From the NCBI GenBank assembly GCA_016209605.1, contig JACQVS010000110.1, forward strand, positions 1 through 64,000: 64,000 nucleotides of DNA, written 5' to 3'. The notes beneath the pieces were generated by a model. It saw only the letters and a program-made list of their open reading frames with translations. It was not told the DNA's origin and searched no databases. The position numbers and the translations under genes were made by a program. Shown here in pieces: positions 17,181 to 26,020 of this stretch. Each line of letters starts with the position of its first letter. The stretch's first letter is position 1. The stretch is from Planctomycetota bacterium. Its GTDB lineage: Bacteria; Planctomycetota; UBA8108; JACQVS01.

Positions 17181-20100
17181 ATGGCTTGCCGCATCCAGGC
17201 GGGCTGCACGCTCGCCGCATTCCTAGCGCTCTTGCCGGCGGCCCCGGCGGCCGACCGGGGCCGGCAGAAGACCGTCGACTACAACTGGGACATCCGGCCC
17301 ATCCTCTCGAAGAACTGCTTCGCCTGCCACGGCTCCGATGAACGACATCGCGAGGCCGGGCTGCGACTCGACCGCCGCGAGTCGGCCATCACGCCGCTCA
17401 AGAGCCAGAAGACCGCCATCGTCCCCGGCGATGCGGCCAGGAGCGAGCTCATCCGCCGCATCACCTGCCCCGATCCCGACGACCGCATGCCGCCCGCCAG
17501 CTCCGGCAACCATCTCGGCAAGGGGCAGATCGAGCTGATCCGGCGCTGGATCGAACAGGGGGCCAATTACGCCGAGCACTGGTCCTACGTCAAGCCGCGG
17601 CGCTGGCCGCTTCCGGAAGTCCATGACCCGGCCTGGCCAATCAATGGGATCGACCACTTCATCCTTGCCCGCCTGGAGGAGGAAGGGCTCAAGCCCTCCC
17701 CGCCCGCCGGCCGCTATGCCCTCCTCCGCCGGTTGAGCTTCGACCTGCGCGGCCTGCCGCCGTCGCCGGAGGAGGTCGATGCATTCGCCGGCGACCCGAG
17801 CGCTGAAGCTTACGAGAAGGCCGTCGACCGCTTCCTCGGCGATCCCGCCTACGGCGAGCGCTGGGCCCGCCTGTGGCTCGACCTCGCCCGCTACGCCGAC
17901 TCGGCCGGCTACGGCTCCGATCCCTTGCGGCTCAACATCTGGCCGTACCGCGACTGGGTGATCGAGGCCTTCAACCGCAACCTCCCCTTCGACCAGTTCA
18001 CCATCGAGCAGCTGGCCGGCGACCTCCTGCCCAACCCGACCCTCGAGCAGCGCATCGCCACCGCCTTCCACCGGAACACCCTCACCAACACCGAGGGGGG
18101 CACCGACGATGAAGAGTTCCGGGTGGCCGCGGTGAGGGACCGCGTCGACTCGACGGTGCAGGCATGGATGGGCCTGACCATGGGCTGCGCCAAGTGCCAC
18201 AGCCACAAGTACGACCCCATCACCAACCAGGAGTACTACCAGTTCTACGCCTTCCTCAACCAGACCGCCGATGCGGACAGGAGCGACGAGGCGCCGCTTC
18301 TCGAGGTGCCGCCTCGGCATCTCGAGAAGCAGATCGAGGAGACCAACGCCCGCATCGCGCAGCTCAAGAAGCAGTTCGAGTCCGCCGAATGGCGCGTGCT
18401 CAAGCCCCTCGAGGCGAAGGCGAAAAGCGGGGTGGAGCCGCGCCTTCTGGAGGACGGGTCGATCCTGGTAACTAACCCCTCAAAGGAGCCGGAGGTTTAC
18501 ACCGTCACGGCGAAGACCGACCTCCAGGGCATCACCGCCTTCCGCCTCGAGGCTATTCCGGACGGCTCCTTGCCCGTCGGCGGCTCCGGCCGGGGCGGCG
18601 ACGGCAACTTCATCCTCTCGCGTTTCTCGGTGGCGGCGGGCGCGCCGGAAGGCTCGGCGCGGAAGCTCTCGGGACGCTTCGTGAGAATCGAGCTGCCGGG
18701 AGAGCGGCGGATCCTCTCGCTCGCCGAGGTGGAAGTCTACAGCGGCGGCGCCGACCTCGCCCGCGCGGGCTCGGCGGATCAATCGAGCACCGACTACGAC
18801 GGCCCGGCGGCTCTCGCCATCGACGGCAACACGGACGGCCGCTACGCCGAGGCGAAGTCGACGACGCACACCAAGAATGAGAAGGATCCCTGGTGGGAGG
18901 TGGATCTCGGGGAGGCGAAGCCCATCGACCAGATCGTCATCTGGAACCGCGCCGACGGCGGCGCGGAGATCACGAAGCGCCTCTCCGGCTTCCGGCTGCT
19001 CGTCCTCGACGGCGCGCGCGCCGCCGTCTGGCAGGAAGAGCGCGCCGGCGCTCCCGATCCGAGCGCCAGCTTTTCCACGAGCGGCCGCCGGAGCGTTCCA
19101 TTCGCCCTCGCCGCCGCCGACTTCTCGCAAGAGGGCTTTCCCGTCCAGAACGCCTTGAAGCAGAAGGACCTCAAGGAGAGCGGGTGGAGCGTGGGGCTGC
19201 GGCAAAAGGAGCCGCACGCGGCGGTGTTCGTGGCGGCTTCGCCGGTGGCCGCGGCGGACGGCGAGAAGGAAACCGCCCTTTCCTTTCAGCTCGAGCATCT
19301 CTTCAAGGACCCGCAGTACAGCCTCGGACGCTTCCGGTTGTCGGCGACCTCCGCTCCGGTGAAGGCGGCGATCGAGGAGATCGCCAAGCTGGAAAGCTCC
19401 CGTCCCAAGCCGGCGATGCTGCCGGTGATGGTGGAGCTGGAGGGGAAGGACCGCCGCCAGACGCGGGTCCAGATCAAGGGGAACTTCCTCAACCCCGGCG
19501 AGGAGGTGGAGCCCGGCGTGCCGGCGGCCTTCCATCCCCTCCTCCCGGATGCCCCCCGGAACCGCCTGAGCCTGGCGCGCTGGCTCGTCGATGAGGAGAA
19601 CCCCTTGACGGCGCGTGTCCTGGTGAACCGCCTGTGGGCGCAGCTCTTCGGCCTGGGCCTGGTCGAGACCCAGGAGGACTTCGGCGCCCAGGGCGAGCCG
19701 CCCAGCCATCCGAAGCTGCTCGACTGGCTGGCGGTGGAGTTCCTGTCGCCGTTGTCCCCCGGAGCCCGCAAGTGGGACGTGAAGGCGATCCTGCGATTGA
19801 TGGTGACCTCGCAGACCTACAGGCAGTCGGCGCGCGTCACCCCTGATCTGCTGCAAAAGGACCCCCGCAACCGCCTGCTCTCGCGCGGGCCGCGCCTCCG
19901 CCTCGAGGCCGAGATGGTGCGTGACCAGGCGCTGGCCTTGAGCGGCCTCCTCAGCCGCAAGTTGTACGGCCCTTCGGTTTATCCGCCGCAGCCGCCGGGG
20001 TTGTGGCAGGCGGCCTTCAACGGCGAGAGGACGTGGCCGACCAGCGCCGGCGAGGACCGCTATCGCCGCGGGCTCTACACCTTCTGGCGGCGCACCGTCC

Positions 20101-20516
20101 CCTACCCGTCGATGGCCACCTTCGACGCTCCCAGCCGCGAGCTGTGCACTTTCCGCCGCATCAACACCAACACGCCACTCCAGGCCTTCGTCACCATGAA
20201 CGACCCGGTCTACGTGGAAGCGTCGCAGGCGCTGGCCCGGCGGATCTTCAAGTCCGGCGGAGCAAGCGTCGAGGACCGGGCGCGCTACGGGCTCAAGCTT
20301 TGCCTGGCGCGGCCGCCGGAGGCGGAGCAGATCGAAAGCCTGGCGGAGCTTTACCGGAGCGAGCTGGAGCACTACTCCAGGGAGCCCGAGGCGGCCGCCA
20401 AGCTGGCGGCCGATCCCCTCGGACCGCTGCCGGAGGGCATGGCGGCGCCGGAGCTGGCCGCCTGGACGGTGGCGGCGAACGTCTTGTTGAACCTGGATGG
20501 CGTTTTGACAAAGTGA
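17181..20516 (+). CDS. PSCyt1/DUF1549/DUF1553 protein with F5/8C-like insert
   Basis: A 1111-residue exported protein of the family expanded in Planctomycetota and Acidobacteriota. After a signal peptide comes a Planctomycete cytochrome C domain with NCFACHGSDERH and DPDDRMPP. DUF1549 follows (NGIDHFILARLEEEGL to the CAKCHSHKYDPIT haem-like motif), then a discoidin/F5-8C-like module (DPWWEVDLGEAKPIDQIVIW). The C-terminal DUF1553 is seen at NPLTARVLVNRLWAQLFG and the closing PLQAFVTMND. It is followed by the DUF1501 gene, the usual partner. The biochemical role of the pair is not established; polysaccharide breakdown or redox roles have been proposed from context. Confidence 0.92.
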   Translation: MACRIQAGCTLAAFLALLPAAPAADRGRQKTVDYNWDIRPILSKNCFACHGSDERHREAGLRLDRRESAITPLKSQKTAIVPGDAARSELIRRITCPDPDDRMPPASSGNHLGKGQIELIRRWIEQGANYAEHWSYVKPRRWPLPEVHDPAWPINGIDHFILARLEEEGLKPSPPAGRYALLRRLSFDLRGLPPSPEEVDAFAGDPSAEAYEKAVDRFLGDPAYGERWARLWLDLARYADSAGYGSDPLRLNIWPYRDWVIEAFNRNLPFDQFTIEQLAGDLLPNPTLEQRIATAFHRNTLTNTEGGTDDEEFRVAAVRDRVDSTVQAWMGLTMGCAKCHSHKYDPITNQEYYQFYAFLNQTADADRSDEAPLLEVPPRHLEKQIEETNARIAQLKKQFESAEWRVLKPLEAKAKSGVEPRLLEDGSILVTNPSKEPEVYTVTAKTDLQGITAFRLEAIPDGSLPVGGSGRGGDGNFILSRFSVAAGAPEGSARKLSGRFVRIELPGERRILSLAEVEVYSGGADLARAGSADQSSTDYDGPAALAIDGNTDGRYAEAKSTTHTKNEKDPWWEVDLGEAKPIDQIVIWNRADGGAEITKRLSGFRLLVLDGARAAVWQEERAGAPDPSASFSTSGRRSVPFALAAADFSQEGFPVQNALKQKDLKESGWSVGLRQKEPHAAVFVAASPVAAADGEKETALSFQLEHLFKDPQYSLGRFRLSATSAPVKAAIEEIAKLESSRPKPAMLPVMVELEGKDRRQTRVQIKGNFLNPGEEVEPGVPAAFHPLLPDAPRNRLSLARWLVDEENPLTARVLVNRLWAQLFGLGLVETQEDFGAQGEPPSHPKLLDWLAVEFLSPLSPGARKWDVKAILRLMVTSQTYRQSARVTPDLLQKDPRNRLLSRGPRLRLEAEMVRDQALALSGLLSRKLYGPSVYPPQPPGLWQAAFNGERTWPTSAGEDRYRRGLYTFWRRTVPYPSMATFDAPSRELCTFRRINTNTPLQAFVTMNDPVYVEASQALARRIFKSGGASVEDRARYGLKLCLARPPEAEQIESLAELYRSELEHYSREPEAAAKLAADPLGPLPEGMAAPELAAWTVAANVLLNLDGVLTK

Positions 20517-20540
20517 GTCCTATTGAGGAAACGACCCGTC

Positions 20541-22052
20541 ATGAAAAGCCGCGATCTACGTTCTAATTTTGATGATGCCCTAGACTTCCGGCATCTTTAC
20601 GCCCGGACCATCACCCGCCGCCATTTCCTCAAGAACTGCCAGGCCGGCCTGGGGGCCCTCGCGCTGGCGGCCTTGCTCGAGCAGGAGCATGCCGTCGCGG
20701 AAACTCCCGCCGGGGCCCGCTCGCCGGGAGACCACCCGCTCGCGCCGAGGAAACCGCCGCTCCCGGCCAGGGCGCGGCGCGTCATTTACCTCCACATGGC
20801 CGGTTCGCCGCCGCAGCACGAGCTGTTCGACTACAAGCCCAAGCTCGTCGAGCTGCACATGAAGCCGTGCCCGGAGGAGTTCCTCAAGAACCAGCGCTTC
20901 CCGTTCATCAAGGGGCATCCCAAGCTCTTAGGAACTCCTTACAAGTTCCAGCAGCACGGCAGATCGGGAGCGTGGGTGAGCGAGCTCTTGCCGCGCTTCA
21001 GCGAGGTGGTGGACGACGTCGCTTTCGTAAAGTCGATGGTCACGGATCAATTCAACCACGCGCCGGCGCAGCTCTTCATCTTCACCGGCTCGCCGCGCTT
21101 CGGAGGCGCCTCCATGGGCTCGTGGGTCACTTACGGCCTGGGCGCGGAGAGCCAGGACCTGCCGGCCTTCGTGGTGATGATCTCGGGCGGCACCGACCCC
21201 GACGGCGGGAAGAGCCTGTGGGGTACGAGCTTCCTGCCGTCGATTTTCCAGGGGGTCCAGTGCCGCACCACCGGCGACCCCATCCTCTACGCCAATAATC
21301 CCGCCGGCATGGACTCCCAGGTGCGCCGGCGCAGCCTCGACGCCCTCAAGCGGCTCAACGGGTTCGAGCTGAAGCAGTTCGGCGATCCCGAGACCTTGAC
21401 CCGCATCAACCAGTACGAGCTGGCATACCGCATGCAGGTGTCGGTGCCGGAGGTGATGGATATCTCGAGGGAGCCGAAGAACATTTTGGAGATGTACGGC
21501 GCTGCCCCGGGCCAGGGCTCCTTCGCCAACAACTGCCTCCTCGCCCGCCGGTTGGTCGAGCGCGGCGTCCGCTTCGTGCAGCTTTTTGACTGGGGCTGGG
21601 ACTGCCACGGCACCGGCCAGGGGGATGACATCATCACCCACCTGCCGAAGAAGTGCAAAGAGGTCGACGGGCCGATCGCCGCGCTCCTCAAAGATCTCAA
21701 GCAGCGCGGCCTGCTCGAGGACACGCTGGTCATCTGGAGCGGCGAGTTCGGCCGCACCTCGATGAACGAGGCCCGCGGCGGCTCGACCTTCCTCGGCCGC
21801 GACCATCACCCGCACTGCTTCACCATCTGGCTCGCCGGCGGCGGCGTGAAGGGAGGCCTCACCTTCGGCGAGACCGACGAGCTGGGCTATTTCATCGCCA
21901 GCGGCCAGATGAGCGTCGGCGACCTCCAGGCCACCATTCTCCATCTCCTGGGCTTCGATCCGCAGAAGCTGACCTACCCCTACCAGGGCCTCGAGCAGCG
22001 CCTTATCGGCCCCACCGGCGAGGCCCGCGTGCAGCGCGAGCTCCTGGCGTGA
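20541..22052 (+). CDS. DUF1501 (sulfatase-like fold) protein, Tat-exported
   Basis: A 503-residue protein with a twin-arginine-type leader (TITRRHFLKNCQAG then a hydrophobic stretch). DUF1501 hallmarks are YLHMAGSPPQHELFDYKP, DWGWDCHG, WSGEFGRTSMNE and GRDHHPHCFT. Family members share the alkaline-phosphatase/sulfatase fold. The ATG at 20541 is chosen over an upstream TTG because it follows GAGG by a workable distance. It begins 24 bp after the DUF1549/1553 gene; the pair is a conserved operon in related phyla. A terminator follows. Confidence 0.92.
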   Translation: MKSRDLRSNFDDALDFRHLYARTITRRHFLKNCQAGLGALALAALLEQEHAVAETPAGARSPGDHPLAPRKPPLPARARRVIYLHMAGSPPQHELFDYKPKLVELHMKPCPEEFLKNQRFPFIKGHPKLLGTPYKFQQHGRSGAWVSELLPRFSEVVDDVAFVKSMVTDQFNHAPAQLFIFTGSPRFGGASMGSWVTYGLGAESQDLPAFVVMISGGTDPDGGKSLWGTSFLPSIFQGVQCRTTGDPILYANNPAGMDSQVRRRSLDALKRLNGFELKQFGDPETLTRINQYELAYRMQVSVPEVMDISREPKNILEMYGAAPGQGSFANNCLLARRLVERGVRFVQLFDWGWDCHGTGQGDDIITHLPKKCKEVDGPIAALLKDLKQRGLLEDTLVIWSGEFGRTSMNEARGGSTFLGRDHHPHCFTIWLAGGGVKGGLTFGETDELGYFIASGQMSVGDLQATILHLLGFDPQKLTYPYQGLEQRLIGPTGEARVQRELLA

Positions 22053-22085
22053 GGACGGGAGCCGGAACCGACAATTTTTCATTCT

Positions 22086-22106
22086 CCCCGTCAAGACGGG
22101 GTTTTT
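22086..22106 (+). terminator. Intrinsic terminator of the DUF1549/DUF1501 operon
   Basis: CCCCGTC and GACGGGG arms (22086-22101) around AA, followed by five T residues, 34 bp after the DUF1501 stop. Confidence 0.85.
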
Positions 22107-22319
22107 GAGGGCGGCCAAGGCAAGGCTGGAGGGGCTCGCGCCGCTCTCCCGAACCAGCGCGCCGCCATCCCATCGGTCGGCGCATGCCGCGTTCCAGATA
22201 GCTAGGTCGTAGCCATGTCGCGGCGGATGGGATCGTTTCAGGACTCGACCTTGCCAATTCTCTGGCATGACGCCCTGAACTGCAACCGGAAAAGGGGCCT
22301 GGGCGGCTTGGGATTGCCT

Positions 22320-22348
22320 TTGACAATCGCATGTTGAAATCTTATTCT
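22320..22348 (+). promoter_or_regulatory. Sigma70-type promoter of the kinase gene
   Basis: Consensus TTGACA (22320-22325), a 17-bp spacer and TATTCT (22343-22348), 66 bp before the kinase ATG. Confidence 0.7.
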
Positions 22349-22413
22349 AGACCTTGTTTAGGTCAAATCTCCCCAGCCTGATGGCCTGGCTTTTCAGGCA
22401 TTGAAATACTCCG

Positions 22414-23295
22414 ATGGCCACAGAAGAAGCCTCCTCCGCCGACTCTCGGGAAGCGCAGATCGATGCGCTGGCCGAATCCTTCATCGCCCGCTGGCGCCGC
22501 GGCGAAAATCCTTCCGTGAGCGAGTTCGCCGAGCGGGCGCCGGCTGTGGCGCGGCGGATCCGCGAGCTTTTCCCGTCGCTCTGTTTCGTCGAGGAAGCGC
22601 GCCGGGCGAGCTTGGCGCTCGAGGAGACCGGCAGCACGGCGGCCGGAGAAAACCGGCAGGACCGGAAGCCCCTCGAGCGGCTCGGCGAGTACCGCATCGT
22701 CCGGGAGATCGGCCGCGGGGGCATGGGGCGAGAAGCGAGCAGTGGCGCAGCTTCGAGCGCCCGGAAGCGCGGGCACCCCGAAGGGGTCGCGCTGAGGGCT
22801 GCCCGTAGGCCGAGCACGAAAGTGCGAGGACCGGAGGGTGGTGTACGAGGCGATGCAGGAGTCGCTGGGGCGGCGCGTCGCCTTGAAGGTGCTCCCCTTC
22901 CACCATCTCCTCGACCAGAAGCGCCTGGAGCGCTTCCGGCGCGAGGCCCGCGCCGCCGCGGCGCTGCAGCATCCCCACATCGTGCCGGTGCACGGCATCG
23001 GCGAGGAGGGGGGCCTCCATTACTACGCCATGCAATTCGTCCCCGGCCATGGGCTCGACCGGGTTCTCCTCGAGCTGAAGCGGCTGCAAAAAGAGGAGGC
23101 CGGGGAAAAGGAGGGGAGCGACTCCTCCTTGACCTCGACGGCGCGCCTCCTCCTCGAGAGCCCGGCTGGCGCTATCCGGCGGCGGCGGAGCTGGCCGGCG
23201 ACTTGCGGCGGTTCCTGGAAGGCGAGGTCGTGCGCGTCCGGCGCCCCTCCTCCCTCGAGCGCGCCTGGCGCTGGTGCCGGCGCAACCGGGCAGAG
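22414..23295 (+). pseudogene. Ser/Thr protein kinase, interrupted and internally deleted
   Basis: The N-terminus is intact (RRGENPSVSEFAERAP, YRIVREIGRGGMG) up to 22728. A 109-bp repeat then separates GGMG from its natural continuation VVYEAMQESLGRRVALKVLP, which resumes at 22838 in another frame. That frame includes the catalytic Lys of VALKVL and the stretch to about 23160. The catalytic HRD and DFG segments are absent. A third frame then gives only the kinase tail (RYPAAAELAGDLRRFLEGE, ERAWRWCRRNR), normally just before a membrane helix, after which FG-GAP sequence begins. There is no sigma factor gene next to it, unlike the first kinase. Not a functional kinase as read. Confidence 0.8.
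22729..22837 (-). repeat. 109-bp structured dispersed repeat, copy A, inside the kinase
   Basis: The insert lies exactly between the kinase codons for GGMG and VVYEA. Its reverse complement aligns along its full length with 33285-33391 at roughly 80% identity by eye. It can fold into several short hairpins, including ACCCC-TTC-GGGGT (22775-22787). Being 109 bp long, it shifts the reading frame. No coding capacity is seen. Confidence 0.75.
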
Positions 23296-23324
23296 GCGGA
23301 CTCTTCAAGCCACAGGGCGGCCGC

Positions 23325-25112
23325 ATGGAGAGCGCCCTCACCGCGTCTCCCCGAGAAATCAAGGCGGAGGATAGCACGGCCGCGGACGTTCCGGCGCTGG
23401 CCTTCAGCTTCGCGCCGGCGGCGACTTACTCGGCCGGGCCCGAGGCCGCCAACCTTTTCGACCTCGCAGCCGGAGATCTGGATGGCGACGGCTCCCCTGA
23501 CCTGGCCACGGCCAACCTCGACTCCGACAACCTCACGGTCTTCAAGAACGATGGGGCCGGCGCTTTCACCGTACTCGCCGCCCTTCCCGCCGGCAAGAAG
23601 CCGAGGGTTATCGCCATTGCCGACTTGAACCAGGACGGCCGCAATGATCTCATCGCCGCCAACTGGCGCTCCAGCGACCTCTCGGTGCTTTTCAATCAAG
23701 GGAGCGGCGCCTTTACCGAGGTTCGGCAGGGGCTCGGTTTTTATCCCTTCGCCTTCGCAGTCGCCGATCTCGATGGCGATAAGGATCTCGACCTCGCCGC
23801 GGCCAACTTCGCGTCCAGCAACGTCTCGGTGCGGCTCGATGACGGCAGCGGCAAGTTCGCCGAACCGGTCCATTTTGAAACCGGCCAGGGCTCGACCTTC
23901 GTCCTGGCCGCCGACCTGGATCAAGACGGCGACGTCGATCTCGCCGCCGCGAACCAGCTCGAGAGCAGCATCTCCGTGCTCCTGAACGATGGGACCGCCC
24001 AATTCGCCCGGACGAACCATACTGTCGGCCCCATGCCCCTCGCCGTGGCCGCCGCCGACCTGGACGGCGACCAGAACCTCGATCTGGCCGCGCCCAATTA
24101 CGACGCCAACAATATCTCGGTGCTGCGCGGGAAGGGGGACGGGACCTTCGCCGCCCAGGTGAAGTTCACGGTGGGGGACAAGCCCAGCTTCGTCCAGCCC
24201 CTGGACGCGGACGGCGACCGGGACCTCGACCTCGCGGTCGCCAACTCGCGCGGCCGCAGCATCTCCATCCTCAAGAATCCGGGGACCGGCGCCATCGCCT
24301 TCAACGCCCCCGTGACGGTCAAGATCGGCGGCAATCCCAACTACCTCGCCGCCGCCGACCTGGATGGGGATGGGGACCCGGATCTCGCCGCGGCCAACTG
24401 GGGGCTCTTCGGCGGGGAGTTGAATGTCCTCCTCCTCTGGAACGACGGTTCCGGATCGTTCAGCACCAGCAATCTGCTCAATGAGGGTTATGACTCGAAC
24501 TGCCTGGCGGTTGCGGACTTGAACGGCGACGGCCGGCCGGACCTGGCCGTGTCGAACTTCTTTCATGAATCGGTCGGGGTCTTTTCGATTCCGGTCGACC
24601 AGAATCCCATCCTGGACATGAATGGTGCCGTCTGCCATGAAGGGCAGTCGGGAAAGGTTTTCTTCCTCTCCGGGGCGGGAACGACCGAGCCGGTGACTCG
24701 AGCCTGCGCCGTCCGTCCGGGCACGCCGCTCTTTTTCCCCCTCATCAACGCCGAGTGCTCGACGGTCGAGCCGCCTCCCTTCTTCGGGGGCAACGCGGCC
24801 GAGCTGAGCGACTGCGCCGGCTCCTTCTTCAGCGCCGGCGATGCGTTAAGCTGCGCCATCGATGGGGTAGCGCTCCAGGGGCTTGAGCGGTTCCGAGCGC
24901 AGTCTCCAGTATTCGAATTCAGCATGCCGGCGGAGAACAACCTCCTCGGCCTCCCCGGCGTGACCTCGGGACTGTCGGTCTCCGACGGCTACTGGCTGCT
25001 GCTCGCGCCGCTCCGCCGGGGTGAGCACACCATCCACTTCACGGCAGCCCTGGCTTCCGGCCCGATGCAGGGCTTCTCTCAAGATGTGACCTACCACCTG
25101 AGGGTGGAGTGA
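23325..25112 (+). CDS. FG-GAP/VCBS repeat protein, N-terminally truncated
   Basis: About 595 residues containing eight or nine FG-GAP/VCBS blades with the calcium-binding DxDGDGxxDL pattern (GDLDGDGSPDLATAN, ADLDGDKDLDLAAAN, ADLDQDGDVDLAAAN, ADLNGDGRPDLAVSN). These probably form an integrin-like beta-propeller in an exported or cell-surface protein. A non-repetitive C-terminal domain with Cys residues follows (GAVCHEGQSGKVFFLSG). The frame is open from 23274, and the first ATG (23325) gives no signal peptide, whereas relatives are secreted. The sequence directly upstream is the kinase tail. The natural 5' end therefore seems to have been lost in the same rearrangement, and whether it is expressed is uncertain. 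Confidence 0.7.
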   Translation: MESALTASPREIKAEDSTAADVPALAFSFAPAATYSAGPEAANLFDLAAGDLDGDGSPDLATANLDSDNLTVFKNDGAGAFTVLAALPAGKKPRVIAIADLNQDGRNDLIAANWRSSDLSVLFNQGSGAFTEVRQGLGFYPFAFAVADLDGDKDLDLAAANFASSNVSVRLDDGSGKFAEPVHFETGQGSTFVLAADLDQDGDVDLAAANQLESSISVLLNDGTAQFARTNHTVGPMPLAVAAADLDGDQNLDLAAPNYDANNISVLRGKGDGTFAAQVKFTVGDKPSFVQPLDADGDRDLDLAVANSRGRSISILKNPGTGAIAFNAPVTVKIGGNPNYLAAADLDGDGDPDLAAANWGLFGGELNVLLLWNDGSGSFSTSNLLNEGYDSNCLAVADLNGDGRPDLAVSNFFHESVGVFSIPVDQNPILDMNGAVCHEGQSGKVFFLSGAGTTEPVTRACAVRPGTPLFFPLINAECSTVEPPPFFGGNAAELSDCAGSFFSAGDALSCAIDGVALQGLERFRAQSPVFEFSMPAENNLLGLPGVTSGLSVSDGYWLLLAPLRRGEHTIHFTAALASGPMQGFSQDVTYHLRVE

Positions 25113-25134
25113 GGCCGGATCAAAGGGCTGCTCC

Positions 25135-25179
25135 TTCCCTTCCTGCCGCCGGCTGCAAAAACCAGCGGCAGGAAGGGAA
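25135..25179 (+). other. 15-bp stem-loop after the FG-GAP gene
   Basis: Perfect arms 25135-25149 and 25165-25179 with a 15-base loop, 22 bp after the stop. No T-run on either strand, so it may stabilise a 3' end rather than terminate by itself. Confidence 0.6.
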
Positions 25180-25258
25180 ATCGACCTCGCGGCGCCGCTG
25201 CCGCTGCTTGCATTTCGATCGGACATCGGTAGCATATTAGCGCTTTACCGGTGCTGAT

Positions 25259-25858
25259 ATGACCAAGATCTTCTGCCCAGGCCCCCTATTGGCCCTCTTA
25301 CTCCTCACCTCCTCTCCTGGCTGCGGCAACTTCCAGTTCCAGGAGGCGCGCCTTCCGGACGGTAAGTATGACCTGAAGAATCTCCTGGCGGCTCTAGATG
25401 CCAAAGAAGGCGAGCCCTTCCTCTTCCAGATGGGTTGGATACCCCTCGTGACCTACCAGGGAGCGCTTTTTTCCCGCGGGGCGCCGGTGAACGATAAAGA
25501 TGGAGCGGCCGGCGGGAAGGCGGTCTCGGTTCCCGGCCCGTATCCGGAAGGATATCGCTTCGCCCGCTCTCGAGCTTTCGGCCCCTTCTTCGCTTATGCC
25601 TCCTACCAGGAGTCCCATCACGCCCCGGGCGGCGAAGGCTATGAAGTGCGGGAGATGCGGCGGATCATCCTCCGGCTCTGGGAGGGAGAGCGAACCTGGG
25701 TGAGGACGGCCCACGGAGTCCGCCTCGAGCATCGCCAGACCCTGCTCCTCGGCCTCCTCCCGGTCTACCGCAGCATCGAGTACTTGCCGGAGGCGGCGCT
25801 CGAGACCGCCGATCCGCTCGCCGCGGGCTCGGCAAGTCACCCGCCTCTGGAGAAGTGA
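25259..25858 (+). CDS. Putative lipoprotein, hypothetical
   Basis: A 199-residue protein with a hydrophobic leader (LLALLLLTSS) and a cysteine at a lipobox-like position (SSPGC), so probably a lipoprotein. The mature part is mixed with no recognised domain; it includes RIILRLWEGERTWVRTA and a hydrophobic LLLGLLPVYRSIEYLP near the end. It is followed directly by an intrinsic terminator, which supports it being a single-gene transcript. Confidence 0.6.
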   Translation: MTKIFCPGPLLALLLLTSSPGCGNFQFQEARLPDGKYDLKNLLAALDAKEGEPFLFQMGWIPLVTYQGALFSRGAPVNDKDGAAGGKAVSVPGPYPEGYRFARSRAFGPFFAYASYQESHHAPGGEGYEVREMRRIILRLWEGERTWVRTAHGVRLEHRQTLLLGLLPVYRSIEYLPEAALETADPLAAGSASHPPLEK

Positions 25859-25880
25859 AGCCGCCAAGCTTCGCTTTTTT
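25857..25880 (+). terminator. Intrinsic terminator of the lipoprotein gene
   Basis: GAAGC/GCTTC arms (25857-25861, 25868-25872) followed by GC and six Ts; the stem overlaps the stop codon region. Confidence 0.7.
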
Positions 25881-26020
25881 GCATCCAACGAGGCGGCGAA
25901 AGGAGTTTTTGATATCCGGTGGATCAATCTTGATCCGCAGGGTCGAAAGCGCTCTTTATTTAGCGGGTCGATCACGTAGAATGGACGCCGGAAATTGAGT
26001 ATTTTGAGAAAGCATGGTTC

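Larger units (their letters stand above)
22053..22413 (+). other. Intergenic region upstream of the kinase
   Basis: No gene is seen here. The stretch holds the DUF1501 terminator near its start and a strong promoter near its end (both listed). A short GACC...GGTC inverted repeat at about 22351-22364 lies just after the -10 box. Confidence 0.6.

Noticed and set aside
22107-22319. Additional gene between the DUF1501 and kinase genes
   Set aside because: No frame with a start, ribosome site and coding-like composition.
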